A model generated the notes under the pieces. The model worked only from the letters and a program-made list of their open reading frames with translations. It was not told the origin of the DNA and made no database searches. Below are positions 1-6,333 of a DNA stretch of 6,414 nt, piece by piece. Position 1 is the first letter of the stretch. Each line of letters begins with the position of its first letter. This DNA comes from an uncultured Spirochaetales bacterium (GTDB taxonomy: Bacteria > Spirochaetota > Spirochaetia > Sphaerochaetales > Sphaerochaetaceae): the NCBI GenBank assembly GCA_934247875.1, contig CAKQJZ010000101.1, positions 1 through 6,414 of the forward strand, written 5' to 3'. Position numbers and translations under genes: made by a program.

Positions 1-39
1 CTTCCCGGAAGGCTTTATGCCAGCAAGGAGTCTGCATGA
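1..39 (+). CDS. Possible 3' end of an upstream gene (partial)
   Basis: Frame 1 is open from the window edge and reads LPGRLYASKESA before a TGA at 37-39. That stop overlaps the antiporter start as ATGA (36-39), a typical translational-coupling junction within an operon. Only 12 residues are visible, so the product cannot be identified. The AAGGAG that serves the antiporter lies inside this tail. An alternative is that the open frame is chance, because 12 codons without a stop is not significant in itself. The argument rests on the ATGA junction and on the antiporter having no promoter of its own in the window. Confidence 0.4.
   Translation, partial: LPGRLYASKESA
25..30 (+). promoter_or_regulatory. 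Ribosome binding site of the antiporter
   Basis: AAGGAG lies 5 nt before the ATG at 36. It is a near-complete Shine-Dalgarno and favours this start over the in-frame ATG at 87. Confidence 0.7.
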
Positions 40-1286
40 TATCTGCTGTTTTACCCACAGATGTACCCGAAGAGCCGGAGAATTTCATGTTAACATCACT
101 GGCGTTAATTATTCTTGTTGGTCTATCTATGGCTGCAATCTGTCAACGGCTTAAGTTACCACGCATTATTGGTATGCTGATTACGGGTATTGTTCTGGGG
201 CCTTATGTACTTGACTTGCTTGATCCTTCTATTCTGTCTATTTCCGCAGAACTGCGACAAATAGCTCTTATCATTATTCTGCTTAAAGCAGGACTTTCCT
301 TAAATTTGGCTGATTTGAAGAAAGTAGGTCGGCCTGCTATTATGATGTCATGTGTTCCGGCTAGTTGCGAAATATTAGCTTTTTTTCTGTTTGCTCCAAG
401 TATCTTAGGAATCAATAGAATAGAGGCAGCAGTAATGGGATCTGTCCTTGGCGCAGTTTCCCCTGCAGTTGTTGTGCCACGCATGATCCAGCTGATGGAT
501 GCAAAGTATGGTACAGATAAAAGTATTCCACAGCTTATTCTGGCAGGAGCCTCTTGCGACGATATTTTTGTAATTGTACTGTTCTCTACCTTTGTTAGCA
601 TGGCCCAGGGCGGGCATGCAAATTTGCTGGATTTCATTAATATCCCAGTTTCGATTGTCTTTGGTATTATTTTGGGGGTAGTCGCAGGATGTCTGCTGAG
701 TTTGTTTTTTGAAACAGCATATGCTCATAAGCACTGTGTCCGAAATAGTATGAAGGTAATTGTTATTTTGGGCATTTCGTTTTTGCTTATGGCAATTGAA
801 ACATGGTTAAAGGGTATTGTGTCTGTGTCTGGCCTGTTGGCTATAGTAAGTATGGCTTGCACTCTCAAAATAAAAAGTATTACGTTTGTATCAAAGCGGT
901 TGTCTGAAAAGTTTGGAAAACTCTGGTTGGCAGCGGAAGTTCTATTATTTGTGTTGGTAGGTGCAGCGGTAGATATCAGATACACACTGAACGCTGGTAT
1001 TGTAGCGGTACTTATGATTTTTCTTGCACTTGTTTTCCGTTCTGTAGGAGTTGCTATTTGTCTGGTTGGAACACCTATGACATGGAGAGAGCGTTTCTTT
1101 TGCATGATTGCCTATCTTCCAAAAGCTACCGTCCAGGCAGCAATTGGTTCTGTCCCCCTTGCGATGGGACTTCCGTGTGGACAAATTGTTCTGTCTGTTG
1201 CTGTACTCGCTATTTTGATTACAGCTCCTCTGGGGGCACTTGGAACTGATTTAACTTACAAGTATTTGCTTAATAAGGAAGTGTGA
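36..1286 (+). CDS. Cation:proton antiporter, CPA superfamily (Na+/H+ exchanger domain)
   Basis: An inner-membrane protein of 416 residues predicted to exchange Na+ or K+ for protons in pH and salt homeostasis. It is almost entirely hydrophobic, with about 12-13 likely membrane segments. The first is near residues 18-36; others lie near 72-88, 100-121, 165-190, 200-225, 238-257, 297-313, 318-345, 355-377 and 383-402. Family hallmarks are visible: the N-terminal stretch LKLPRIIGMLITGIVLGP (39-56), the paired ion-binding aspartates in GASCDD (D175, D176), and the late-helix lysine in LPKATVQAAIG (K363). A DD pair is typical of electrogenic CPA2-like exchangers, whereas an ND pair is typical of CPA1. 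There is no C-terminal RCK/TrkA-N domain, so this is a minimal transport-domain form. The start at 36 is chosen for AAGGAG at 25-30 (5-nt spacing) and the ATGA overlap with the preceding frame. An internal ATG at 87 (M18) with a weaker CGGAG is the alternative. Ion specificity cannot be read from the sequence. Arg codon use differs from the downstream operon (9 of 12 are CGN). Confidence 0.88.
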   Translation: MISAVLPTDVPEEPENFMLTSLALIILVGLSMAAICQRLKLPRIIGMLITGIVLGPYVLDLLDPSILSISAELRQIALIIILLKAGLSLNLADLKKVGRPAIMMSCVPASCEILAFFLFAPSILGINRIEAAVMGSVLGAVSPAVVVPRMIQLMDAKYGTDKSIPQLILAGASCDDIFVIVLFSTFVSMAQGGHANLLDFINIPVSIVFGIILGVVAGCLLSLFFETAYAHKHCVRNSMKVIVILGISFLLMAIETWLKGIVSVSGLLAIVSMACTLKIKSITFVSKRLSEKFGKLWLAAEVLLFVLVGAAVDIRYTLNAGIVAVLMIFLALVFRSVGVAICLVGTPMTWRERFFCMIAYLPKATVQAAIGSVPLAMGLPCGQIVLSVAVLAILITAPLGALGTDLTYKYLLNKEV

Positions 1287-1366
1287 GTAAAGATATATGG
1301 GAATTAAGTGGGATGTTTGGATAGATATTGTTAATATGGTGGTCTCTTTTTATTCACATAATTTGG

Positions 1367-1395
1367 TTGACGAATAGGTAATAGTGTTCGAGAAT
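1367..1395 (+). promoter_or_regulatory. Candidate sigma-70-type promoter of the sugar operon
   Basis: TTGACG at 1367-1372 matches the -35 consensus at 5 of 6 bases. With an exact 17-nt spacer it is followed by GAGAAT at 1390-1395, which matches -10 at 4 of 6. Transcription would start near 1402, inside the palindrome at 1400-1419 and about 30 nt before the isomerase ATG. The -10 is mediocre, and no better -35/-10 pair was found in the intergenic region. The next-best -10-like string, TATAGT at 1395-1400, would need a 22-nt spacer. Confidence 0.4.
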
Positions 1396-1399
1396 ATAG

Positions 1400-1419
1400 T
1401 TGTGTGCACGGACACGCAA
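1400..1419 (+). promoter_or_regulatory. Putative LacI-family operator (20-bp imperfect palindrome, central CG)
   Basis: The sequence TTGTGTGCACGGACACGCAA is an even-symmetric inverted repeat. Seven of ten base pairs match across the centre (pattern TTG.GTG..CG..CAC.CAA), with the CG dinucleotide at the dyad. Length, symmetry and central CG are typical of LacI/GalR-family operators. It sits across the predicted transcription start and ends one base before the AGGAG ribosome binding site, where a bound repressor would block initiation. The operon encodes its own LacI-type protein at 2913-3911, so autoregulation is the natural inference. No second clear copy was seen in the window. Confidence 0.5.
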
Positions 1420-1420
1420 T

Positions 1421-1425
1421 AGGAG
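1421..1425 (+). promoter_or_regulatory. Ribosome binding site of the isomerase
   Basis: AGGAG lies 6 nt before the ATG at 1432. It fixes the start and abuts the palindrome at 1400-1419. Confidence 0.75.
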
Positions 1426-1431
1426 AACATT

Positions 1432-2913
1432 ATGAAGAACATACCAGATGTAAAGCTTGCAATCATAGGAGTAAGCAGAGATTGCTTCCCTGTAACACTA
1501 ACAGATAGCAGAAGAAAGGCTATTGTCAAAGAGCTTGAAAAAGCTAATTGCCCAATCGTTGATGTTCCTTTTTCTGTTGAGAATGAGAATGATGCTGTAA
1601 AGGCTTTGGAATATGCGAAGGCAGAGAATTGCAATGCACTTGTAGTTTTCTTAGGCAACTTTGGACCAGAGACTCCAGAGACACTTATTGCAAAGTACTT
1701 TGATGGGCCTGTTATGTATGCTGCAGCTGCTGAAGAGAGCGGCAATAATCTGATCAATGGCAGAGGCGACGCATATTGCGGCATGCTCAACTGCTCATAT
1801 AATCTAGGACTTAGAAAGATCAAGGCTTATATCCCTGAGTATCCAGTAGGAAGAGCAGAGGAAGTCAAAGATATGATTCTCAACTTCATTCCAGTAGCTA
1901 GAGCAATCATCGGAGTCAAGAACCTGAAGATCATTACATTCGGACCACGTCCTCAGGACTTCTTTGCATGCAATGCTCCTATCAAGGCACTGTATGACCT
2001 TGGCGTTGAGATTGAAGAGAACAGTGAGCTTGATCTGCTTGTTGCATATAAAGCGCATAAGAGCGATAAGCGCATAGACTCTGTTGTCGCTGATATGGCA
2101 AATGAGCTTGGAATCAAAGGCAACACATATCCAGATCTGCTTCCAAGAATGGCACAGTTTGAGCTTACGCTCCTTGACTGGGCAGAGAGCCACAAAGGCG
2201 CTAGAAGCTATGTCGCATTTGCTGATAAGTGCTGGCCAGCATTCCCAGAGTCATTTGGTTTTGAGCCATGCTATGTAAATAGCCGCCTAGCTAGCAGAGG
2301 CATTCCAGTTGCTTGCGAGGTCGATATCTATGGTGCGCTTTCAGAGTACATCGGAGCATGTCTTACAGCTTCTCCTGTAACATTGCTTGATATCAACAAC
2401 ACAGTTCCTGCTGATATGTACAAAGAGGATGTTGAGAATAAGTTTGATTATAAGAACAATGACCTCTTCATGGGCTTCCACTGCGGAAACACACCTCTCT
2501 CATGTCTATCATGCGGCGCTGTCAACTATCAGATCATCCAGAACCGCTTGCTTGAGAATGGCGGAACCCCAGACTTTACAAGAGGTACACTCGAAGGCGA
2601 TTTAAAGGCAGGAGATATCACGCTCTTCAGATTGCACTCAAATGCAGACTCTACTCTTGAGGCATATGTTGCAGAGGGTGAAGTTCTCCCTGTAAAGACC
2701 AGAAGCTTTGGTGGCATTGGCGTTATCGCTATCGATGAGATGGCTAGATTCTATCGCCATGTGCTTATTGCTAAGCACTTCCCACACCATGGCGCTGTTG
2801 CTTTCTCTCACATTGGCAGAGCACTGTATTCACTCTTTGATTACCTCGGCGTAAGCGATGTTTCATACAACAAGAAGAAAGGTGATCTTTATAGCCAGGA
2901 GTGTCCATTTTAA
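1432..2913 (+). CDS. L-fucose/L-arabinose isomerase-fold sugar isomerase
   Basis: A cytoplasmic, probably Mn2+-dependent aldose-ketose isomerase of 493 residues. The N-terminal part (about 5-160) is the Rossmann-like region of the FucI/AraA superfamily, with LVVFLGNFGPETPETLIAKY at 70-89. The C-terminal part is the fucose-isomerase C-terminal domain. Likely metal ligands and catalytic residues are E296 in CEVDIYGALSEY, D320 in LLDINN, and H453 in FPHHGAVAF. These correspond to the Glu/Asp/His triad known from E. coli FucI (E337, D361, H528). The FucI-like string HHGAVAFSHIGRALYSL (452-468) supports the alignment. The protein is about 100 residues shorter than FucI and close to AraA in length. 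It ends in TAATG overlap with the repressor and shares an operon with a xylulokinase-like kinase and a mutarotase. This points to a pentose such as D-xylose or D-arabinose rather than L-fucose, since no fuculokinase or aldolase is present. The family call is firm; the substrate is inferred and open. Confidence 0.85.
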   Translation: MKNIPDVKLAIIGVSRDCFPVTLTDSRRKAIVKELEKANCPIVDVPFSVENENDAVKALEYAKAENCNALVVFLGNFGPETPETLIAKYFDGPVMYAAAAEESGNNLINGRGDAYCGMLNCSYNLGLRKIKAYIPEYPVGRAEEVKDMILNFIPVARAIIGVKNLKIITFGPRPQDFFACNAPIKALYDLGVEIEENSELDLLVAYKAHKSDKRIDSVVADMANELGIKGNTYPDLLPRMAQFELTLLDWAESHKGARSYVAFADKCWPAFPESFGFEPCYVNSRLASRGIPVACEVDIYGALSEYIGACLTASPVTLLDINNTVPADMYKEDVENKFDYKNNDLFMGFHCGNTPLSCLSCGAVNYQIIQNRLLENGGTPDFTRGTLEGDLKAGDITLFRLHSNADSTLEAYVAEGEVLPVKTRSFGGIGVIAIDEMARFYRHVLIAKHFPHHGAVAFSHIGRALYSLFDYLGVSDVSYNKKKGDLYSQECPF

Positions 2914-3911
2914 TGGTAACACTCAAAGAGATTGCTGATGCTTCTGGCGCATCGAGAGGCTCTGTTGATAGAGTAATCCACAATAGAGGCAGAGTCTCTG
3001 CCTCTACTGAGAAAGCTATCAGAGATGCTATCGAGACACTTGGCTATAAGCCTAATAAAGCGGGGCGTATTCTGGCTGCTCAGAAAAAGCCTCGCACTAT
3101 TGGCATTGTCATGCCTTCATCTTCAAATAGATTCTTCATAGATGTTGAGAAAGGGATGAAGAGTGCCAATAAGGAAGCAAGCGGGGCAATTGAGCTTTTG
3201 ATGGAAAGAGTATCTGGGTTCTCTGCTGATGAGAATCTCAAAGCTATCGATTCGCTTGTCAGAAAAGGCATCGATGGCCTTATTGTCACAGTCCCAGATA
3301 TAATAGAAATAAACAGCAAGCTTGAGTCGTTAGAGATTCCATTTGCAACGCTGAACTCCAGCTTGTCTTCTCCTAAGGCTATGTACTATGTAGGGCCTGA
3401 TTACTATAAGAAAGGAGAAGTCAACGCAGGGCTTTTATCTCTTGTCATGAAAGAGAAGGCAAATGTGCTTATTCTGACAGGCTCTAATGAGATGAAGGGC
3501 CATAGAGATGTTGTAGATGGCTTTATAGCAGCACTCGAAAAGCGTGGCATAGAGTTCTCTGTCGCTGATGAGATATACACAGAAGACAGCGATGAAAAGG
3601 CTGAGCTGCTATTAAGCGCTGCGCTTCAGAAAGATAGCTCTATAAACGCAGTATTCATCTCAACTGGTGGTGTTAAAGGTGCTTTGAAAGCAATCGGAGA
3701 TAGAGATCTTTTAGTATTCTCTTCTGATGATATCGAAGATGTCAAAGAAGGAATAAAGAGCGGAAGGATTGCATGGACTATCTCTCAGGAGCCTTTCAGA
3801 CAAGGCTATGAGAGCGTGATGAAGATGCAAGACTACTTTATCGAGAATAAGATGCCTAAAAGCTTATTTATAAATCAGATAGTCAAAATCAAGGAAAATA
3901 TAGAGGTTTGA
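2913..3911 (+). CDS. LacI-family transcriptional repressor of the sugar operon
   Basis: A DNA-binding regulator of 332 residues. Residues 3-57 form the LacI helix-turn-helix and hinge: TLKEIADASGASRGSVDRV, then VSASTEKAIRDAIETLGYKPN, then a hinge helix containing GRILAAQ. Residues 62-332 are a periplasmic-binding-protein-like effector domain, opening with TIGIVMPSSSNRFF and ending with the typical FSSDD (269-273) and QEPFRQG (292-298) elements that line the sugar pocket. The recognition helix has R15-G16 where LacI has Y17-Q18, and D19 where most members have Ser. The ATG at 2913 overlaps the isomerase stop (TAATG). The upstream in-frame GTG at 2901 was not chosen because it would add four residues before the canonical VTLKEIA start and has no spaced ribosome binding site. 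AGGAG at 2897-2901 serves the ATG with an 11-nt spacing. Its gene position between isomerase and kinase suggests a local pentose-responsive repressor acting at 1400-1419. Confidence 0.9.
   Translation: MVTLKEIADASGASRGSVDRVIHNRGRVSASTEKAIRDAIETLGYKPNKAGRILAAQKKPRTIGIVMPSSSNRFFIDVEKGMKSANKEASGAIELLMERVSGFSADENLKAIDSLVRKGIDGLIVTVPDIIEINSKLESLEIPFATLNSSLSSPKAMYYVGPDYYKKGEVNAGLLSLVMKEKANVLILTGSNEMKGHRDVVDGFIAALEKRGIEFSVADEIYTEDSDEKAELLLSAALQKDSSINAVFISTGGVKGALKAIGDRDLLVFSSDDIEDVKEGIKSGRIAWTISQEPFRQGYESVMKMQDYFIENKMPKSLFINQIVKIKENIEV
3902..3906 (+). promoter_or_regulatory. Ribosome binding site of the kinase
   Basis: AGAGG lies 6 nt before the ATG at 3913, inside the last codons of the repressor. 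This indicates coupled translation. Confidence 0.5.
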
Positions 3912-3912
3912 T

Positions 3913-5382
3913 ATGGTTGTAGCTGGACTTGATTTCGGAACTCAGTCAGTAAAAGTACTCGTTTATGATAGCGAGAAGAAGGAAGTGCTCTCACTTGTCT
4001 CACATCCTTTTGATCTGATTTCAAAAGATGATGGATCAAGAGAACAGATTGCTTCATGGTATATCGATGGCCTGATTGATTGCTTTGATAATATCGATAA
4101 AGAGATCAAAGGGCGCATTGAAGCTCTCTCAGTCTCTGGCCAGCAGCATGGCTTTGTGCCACTTGGAAAGGATGGAGAAGTGCTTTCTCCTGTAAAGCTC
4201 TGGTGCGACACATCAACTAGCGCAGAGTGCGATGAGCTTACAGCGTTATATGGCTCTAAAGAGGAGCTTATAAAGAATGTAGGCAACCCCATACTCCCAG
4301 GCTATACAGCTAGCAAGATTCTCTATTTCAAAAAGCACCATCCAGAGCTTTTCAAGAAGCTTGAATATGTGCTTCTTCCACATGATTACATCAACTACTA
4401 TCTGACTGGAAAAGCAGTCATGGAACGTGGTGATGCATCTGGCACTGCTTTATTCAACATATATGAAAATAAGTGGGATGAGAAGCTTGCAACACTTATT
4501 GATAAGGATCTTATCGCTAAGCTTCCGCCTGTTACTGATTCAAAGTGTGCTGTTGGATTTGTAAAAGACGATGTAAGAGCAATTCTTGGACTCAGAGAAA
4601 ATGTCATAGTTGCCTCTGGCGGCGGGGACAATATGATGAGCGCTATAGGCACAGGCACAGTAAATGACGGTGCGCTGACTATGAGCCTTGGCACATCTGG
4701 TACTCTATTTGCTTATTCAGAGAAGCCTATAATAGATCCAGAATGCCGCTTAGCAGGCTTTGCTTCCTCTACTGGTGGGTATCTGCCGCTCCTTTGCACT
4801 ATGAATTGCACTGTAGCAAGTGAGAACATGAGGGCATTGTTCTCTCTTGGCGTCAAAGAATTCGATAGCTTGGCATCTACTTCTCCTATCGGAGCAGGAG
4901 GTCTTATCCTTCTTCCATTCTTCAATGGAGAACGTGTTCCTAACTATCCAAAGGGTGAAGCTGTGCTTGCTGGAATGAATATGACGAATGTCAAAGACGC
5001 GAATGTAGCGCGAGCTGCACTTGAAGGCGTGAGCTATGAGTTCTTGCTAGGGCTTGAAGCATTTGCAGAGTCTGGCTTTAAGGCAAAGAGCTTATCACTC
5101 ACAGGCGGTGGTTCAAAGAGTCCATTCTGGCGCCAGATGATTGCAGATATAACAGGACTTGAAGTCAGAGTACCACTTGTCAAGGAAGCTGCAGCTTTCG
5201 GTGCAGCACTCCAGGCTTTGTCGCTTGCTGAGGGTAAATCAATAAGCGAGATTGCAGGAGAGCATATTGGATTTGATAAAGAAAGAGAAGCTCATCCTGA
5301 TTTCAGTGTCAAAGAGAAGTATGAGAAGGCATATAAGAAATGGAAGAGCTATTCAGATAATCTAGGAGGGTTATTTTCATGA
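3913..5382 (+). CDS. xylB: Xylulokinase-like FGGY sugar kinase
   Basis: An ATP-dependent ketose kinase of 489 residues, the usual xylulokinase length. It is predicted to convert D-xylulose to D-xylulose 5-phosphate in the cytoplasm. FGGY motifs appear in order: the phosphate-binding loop GLDFGTQSVKVLVYD (5-19) with D7; the sugar-contacting SGQQHGFVPL (75-84), like the QMHG of XylB; WCDTST (97-102); GDASGTALFNI (173-183); the catalytic base D239 in GGGDN; the adenosine-side loop SLGTSGTLF (258-266); and LTGGGSKSPFWRQMIADITG (396-415), the signature 2 region. All key residues are present and there is no truncation. The ATG follows the repressor stop with a single base between them, and the 3' end overlaps the mutarotase start as ATGA. 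Because the partner isomerase is FucI/AraA-like, the true substrate could instead be D-ribulose, and FGGY specificity is hard to read from motifs. The gene symbol reflects the best family match. Confidence 0.85.
   Translation: MVVAGLDFGTQSVKVLVYDSEKKEVLSLVSHPFDLISKDDGSREQIASWYIDGLIDCFDNIDKEIKGRIEALSVSGQQHGFVPLGKDGEVLSPVKLWCDTSTSAECDELTALYGSKEELIKNVGNPILPGYTASKILYFKKHHPELFKKLEYVLLPHDYINYYLTGKAVMERGDASGTALFNIYENKWDEKLATLIDKDLIAKLPPVTDSKCAVGFVKDDVRAILGLRENVIVASGGGDNMMSAIGTGTVNDGALTMSLGTSGTLFAYSEKPIIDPECRLAGFASSTGGYLPLLCTMNCTVASENMRALFSLGVKEFDSLASTSPIGAGGLILLPFFNGERVPNYPKGEAVLAGMNMTNVKDANVARAALEGVSYEFLLGLEAFAESGFKAKSLSLTGGGSKSPFWRQMIADITGLEVRVPLVKEAAAFGAALQALSLAEGKSISEIAGEHIGFDKEREAHPDFSVKEKYEKAYKKWKSYSDNLGGLFS
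5364..5369 (+). promoter_or_regulatory. Ribosome binding site of the mutarotase
   Basis: AGGAGG, a complete Shine-Dalgarno core, lies 9 nt before the ATG at 5379 and within the end of the kinase gene. It is the strongest ribosome binding site in the operon and decides this start. Confidence 0.8.
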
Positions 5383-6302
5383 ATGAGTATTTAATCAAAG
5401 CAGGTCGTTATAGTGCGACTATTCTAGATCAGGGCGCTATTCTTTATAGCTTCAAGATCGATGATAAGGATATCATCCTTGAGTTCGATGATGTAACAGA
5501 GAATGAGAGAACTCATGGATATTTCTCTCAGGTTGTTGGTCCTTTTGCCAACAGAATCAAAGAAGGCAGATACACTCTTGATGGAGTTCTATATCAGGCT
5601 GATAAGAACAATGGAAAGAACAATCTTCATTCTGGCTCCAGAAACTTTGGATGGCAGCGATGGACACTTGTGACTAAGAGCAATGATAGCGTAACGCTTT
5701 CACTACATTCTCCAGAGGGCGCAGGATTTCCAGGAAACCAGGATGTTGAGATTACTTATACAATTAATGAAGATGGAGCACTTAAGCTTCATTATTCAAT
5801 TGTCAGCGACAAGAAATGCCCAGTAAATCTGACTAATCACGCATTCTTCAATCTAAACTCTACAGGACTTATTACAGATCATGAGCTTTATATGCCATCT
5901 CTTCATTATATTGATGTCGATAGTGAGCTTATTCCAACAACTATCAAGGAGACAAAGGGTACTGATTTCGATTTCACTGCTGTTCATGCTATTGGTGAGA
6001 GAAGAGGCGGAAGCTATGACCATTGCTTTATCCTCGATGGAGAAGGAGATATAAAGGTTACTAATGGTAAGCTTACACTCCGAGTAAAGACAGATCTTCC
6101 TGCTGTGCAGCTCTATACATCAGGCTCACTCAATGAAGGCTTTGTTGGCAAGGGCGGCTCAGAGATGGGACCTCACATGGCATTCTGCCTGGAGACTGAG
6201 TTCTATCCAGATTTTCCTAATAGACCAGATTTCAAGTCTTGCTATTTGACTCCTGGTGTTAAGTACGAGACAGAAACTACTTATATTCTCAGCGAGAACT
6301 GA
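5379..6302 (+). CDS. galM: Aldose 1-epimerase (mutarotase)
   Basis: A cytoplasmic enzyme of 307 residues that interconverts the alpha and beta anomers of free aldoses. It has the beta-sandwich GalM fold. Diagnostic motifs are GPFANRIKEGRYTLDG (54-69) with substrate-contacting R59, NNLHSG (81-86) with H84, NLTNHAFFNL (150-159) with the acid H154, YDHCFIL (213-219) with D214, LPAVQLYTS (240-248), and FCLETEFYPDFPNRPDF (269-285) with the catalytic base E272. All residues expected for activity are present. It lacks a signal peptide and is slightly shorter than typical GalM (about 340), as is common for clostridial and spirochaete forms. The start overlaps the kinase stop (ATGA). In this operon it would supply the isomerase with the anomer it uses, so a pentose is a likelier substrate than galactose. 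The symbol marks the family rather than a galactose role. Confidence 0.9.
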   Translation: MNEYLIKAGRYSATILDQGAILYSFKIDDKDIILEFDDVTENERTHGYFSQVVGPFANRIKEGRYTLDGVLYQADKNNGKNNLHSGSRNFGWQRWTLVTKSNDSVTLSLHSPEGAGFPGNQDVEITYTINEDGALKLHYSIVSDKKCPVNLTNHAFFNLNSTGLITDHELYMPSLHYIDVDSELIPTTIKETKGTDFDFTAVHAIGERRGGSYDHCFILDGEGDIKVTNGKLTLRVKTDLPAVQLYTSGSLNEGFVGKGGSEMGPHMAFCLETEFYPDFPNRPDFKSCYLTPGVKYETETTYILSEN

Positions 6303-6333
6303 TAGTTATCCCTCGGTTTTTTCGAGGGAACTA
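6303..6333 (+). terminator. Stem-loop at operon end, possible terminator
   Basis: Immediately after the mutarotase TGA, CCCTCG (6310-6315) pairs with CGAGGG (6323-6328) around a 7-nt loop GTTTTTT. The stem can be extended by TAGTT (6303-6307) with AACTA (6329-6333) across a 2-nt bulge (6308-6309), giving about 11 base pairs. Position and GC-rich core fit an end-of-operon structure. The usual U-tract after the stem is absent, and the T-run lies in the loop instead. It may therefore be a weak or factor-assisted terminator, or a 3'-end stabilising hairpin. Confidence 0.5.

Noticed and set aside
1..11. CTTCC-C-GGAAG inverted repeat at the window edge
   Set aside because: It is a short five-base arm at the truncated edge, probably inside coding sequence, with no context to support a function.
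87..89. ATG at 87 as the antiporter start
   Set aside because: It has only a weak CGGAG upstream, whereas ATG 36 has AAGGAG at 5-nt spacing and an ATGA overlap. It remains possible, because the first membrane helix begins near this residue.
2..154. Frame 2 open from the edge through 154 as an upstream gene tail
   Set aside because: It would overlap the antiporter start by more than 100 nt, and the peptide is rich in Cys, His and Arg and looks like an out-of-frame shadow.
1325..1354. ATATT-GTT-AATAT hairpin followed by a T-run (1347-1351) as a terminator after the antiporter
   Set aside because: The stem is five A/T pairs only and is separated from the T-run by an unpaired GGTGGTCTC. It is too weak to call.
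2901..2912. GTG at 2901 as the repressor start, adding MSIL
   Set aside because: There is no spaced Shine-Dalgarno before it, and it would extend past the canonical LacI N-terminus. ATG at 2913 sits at the TAATG overlap and matches the family start.
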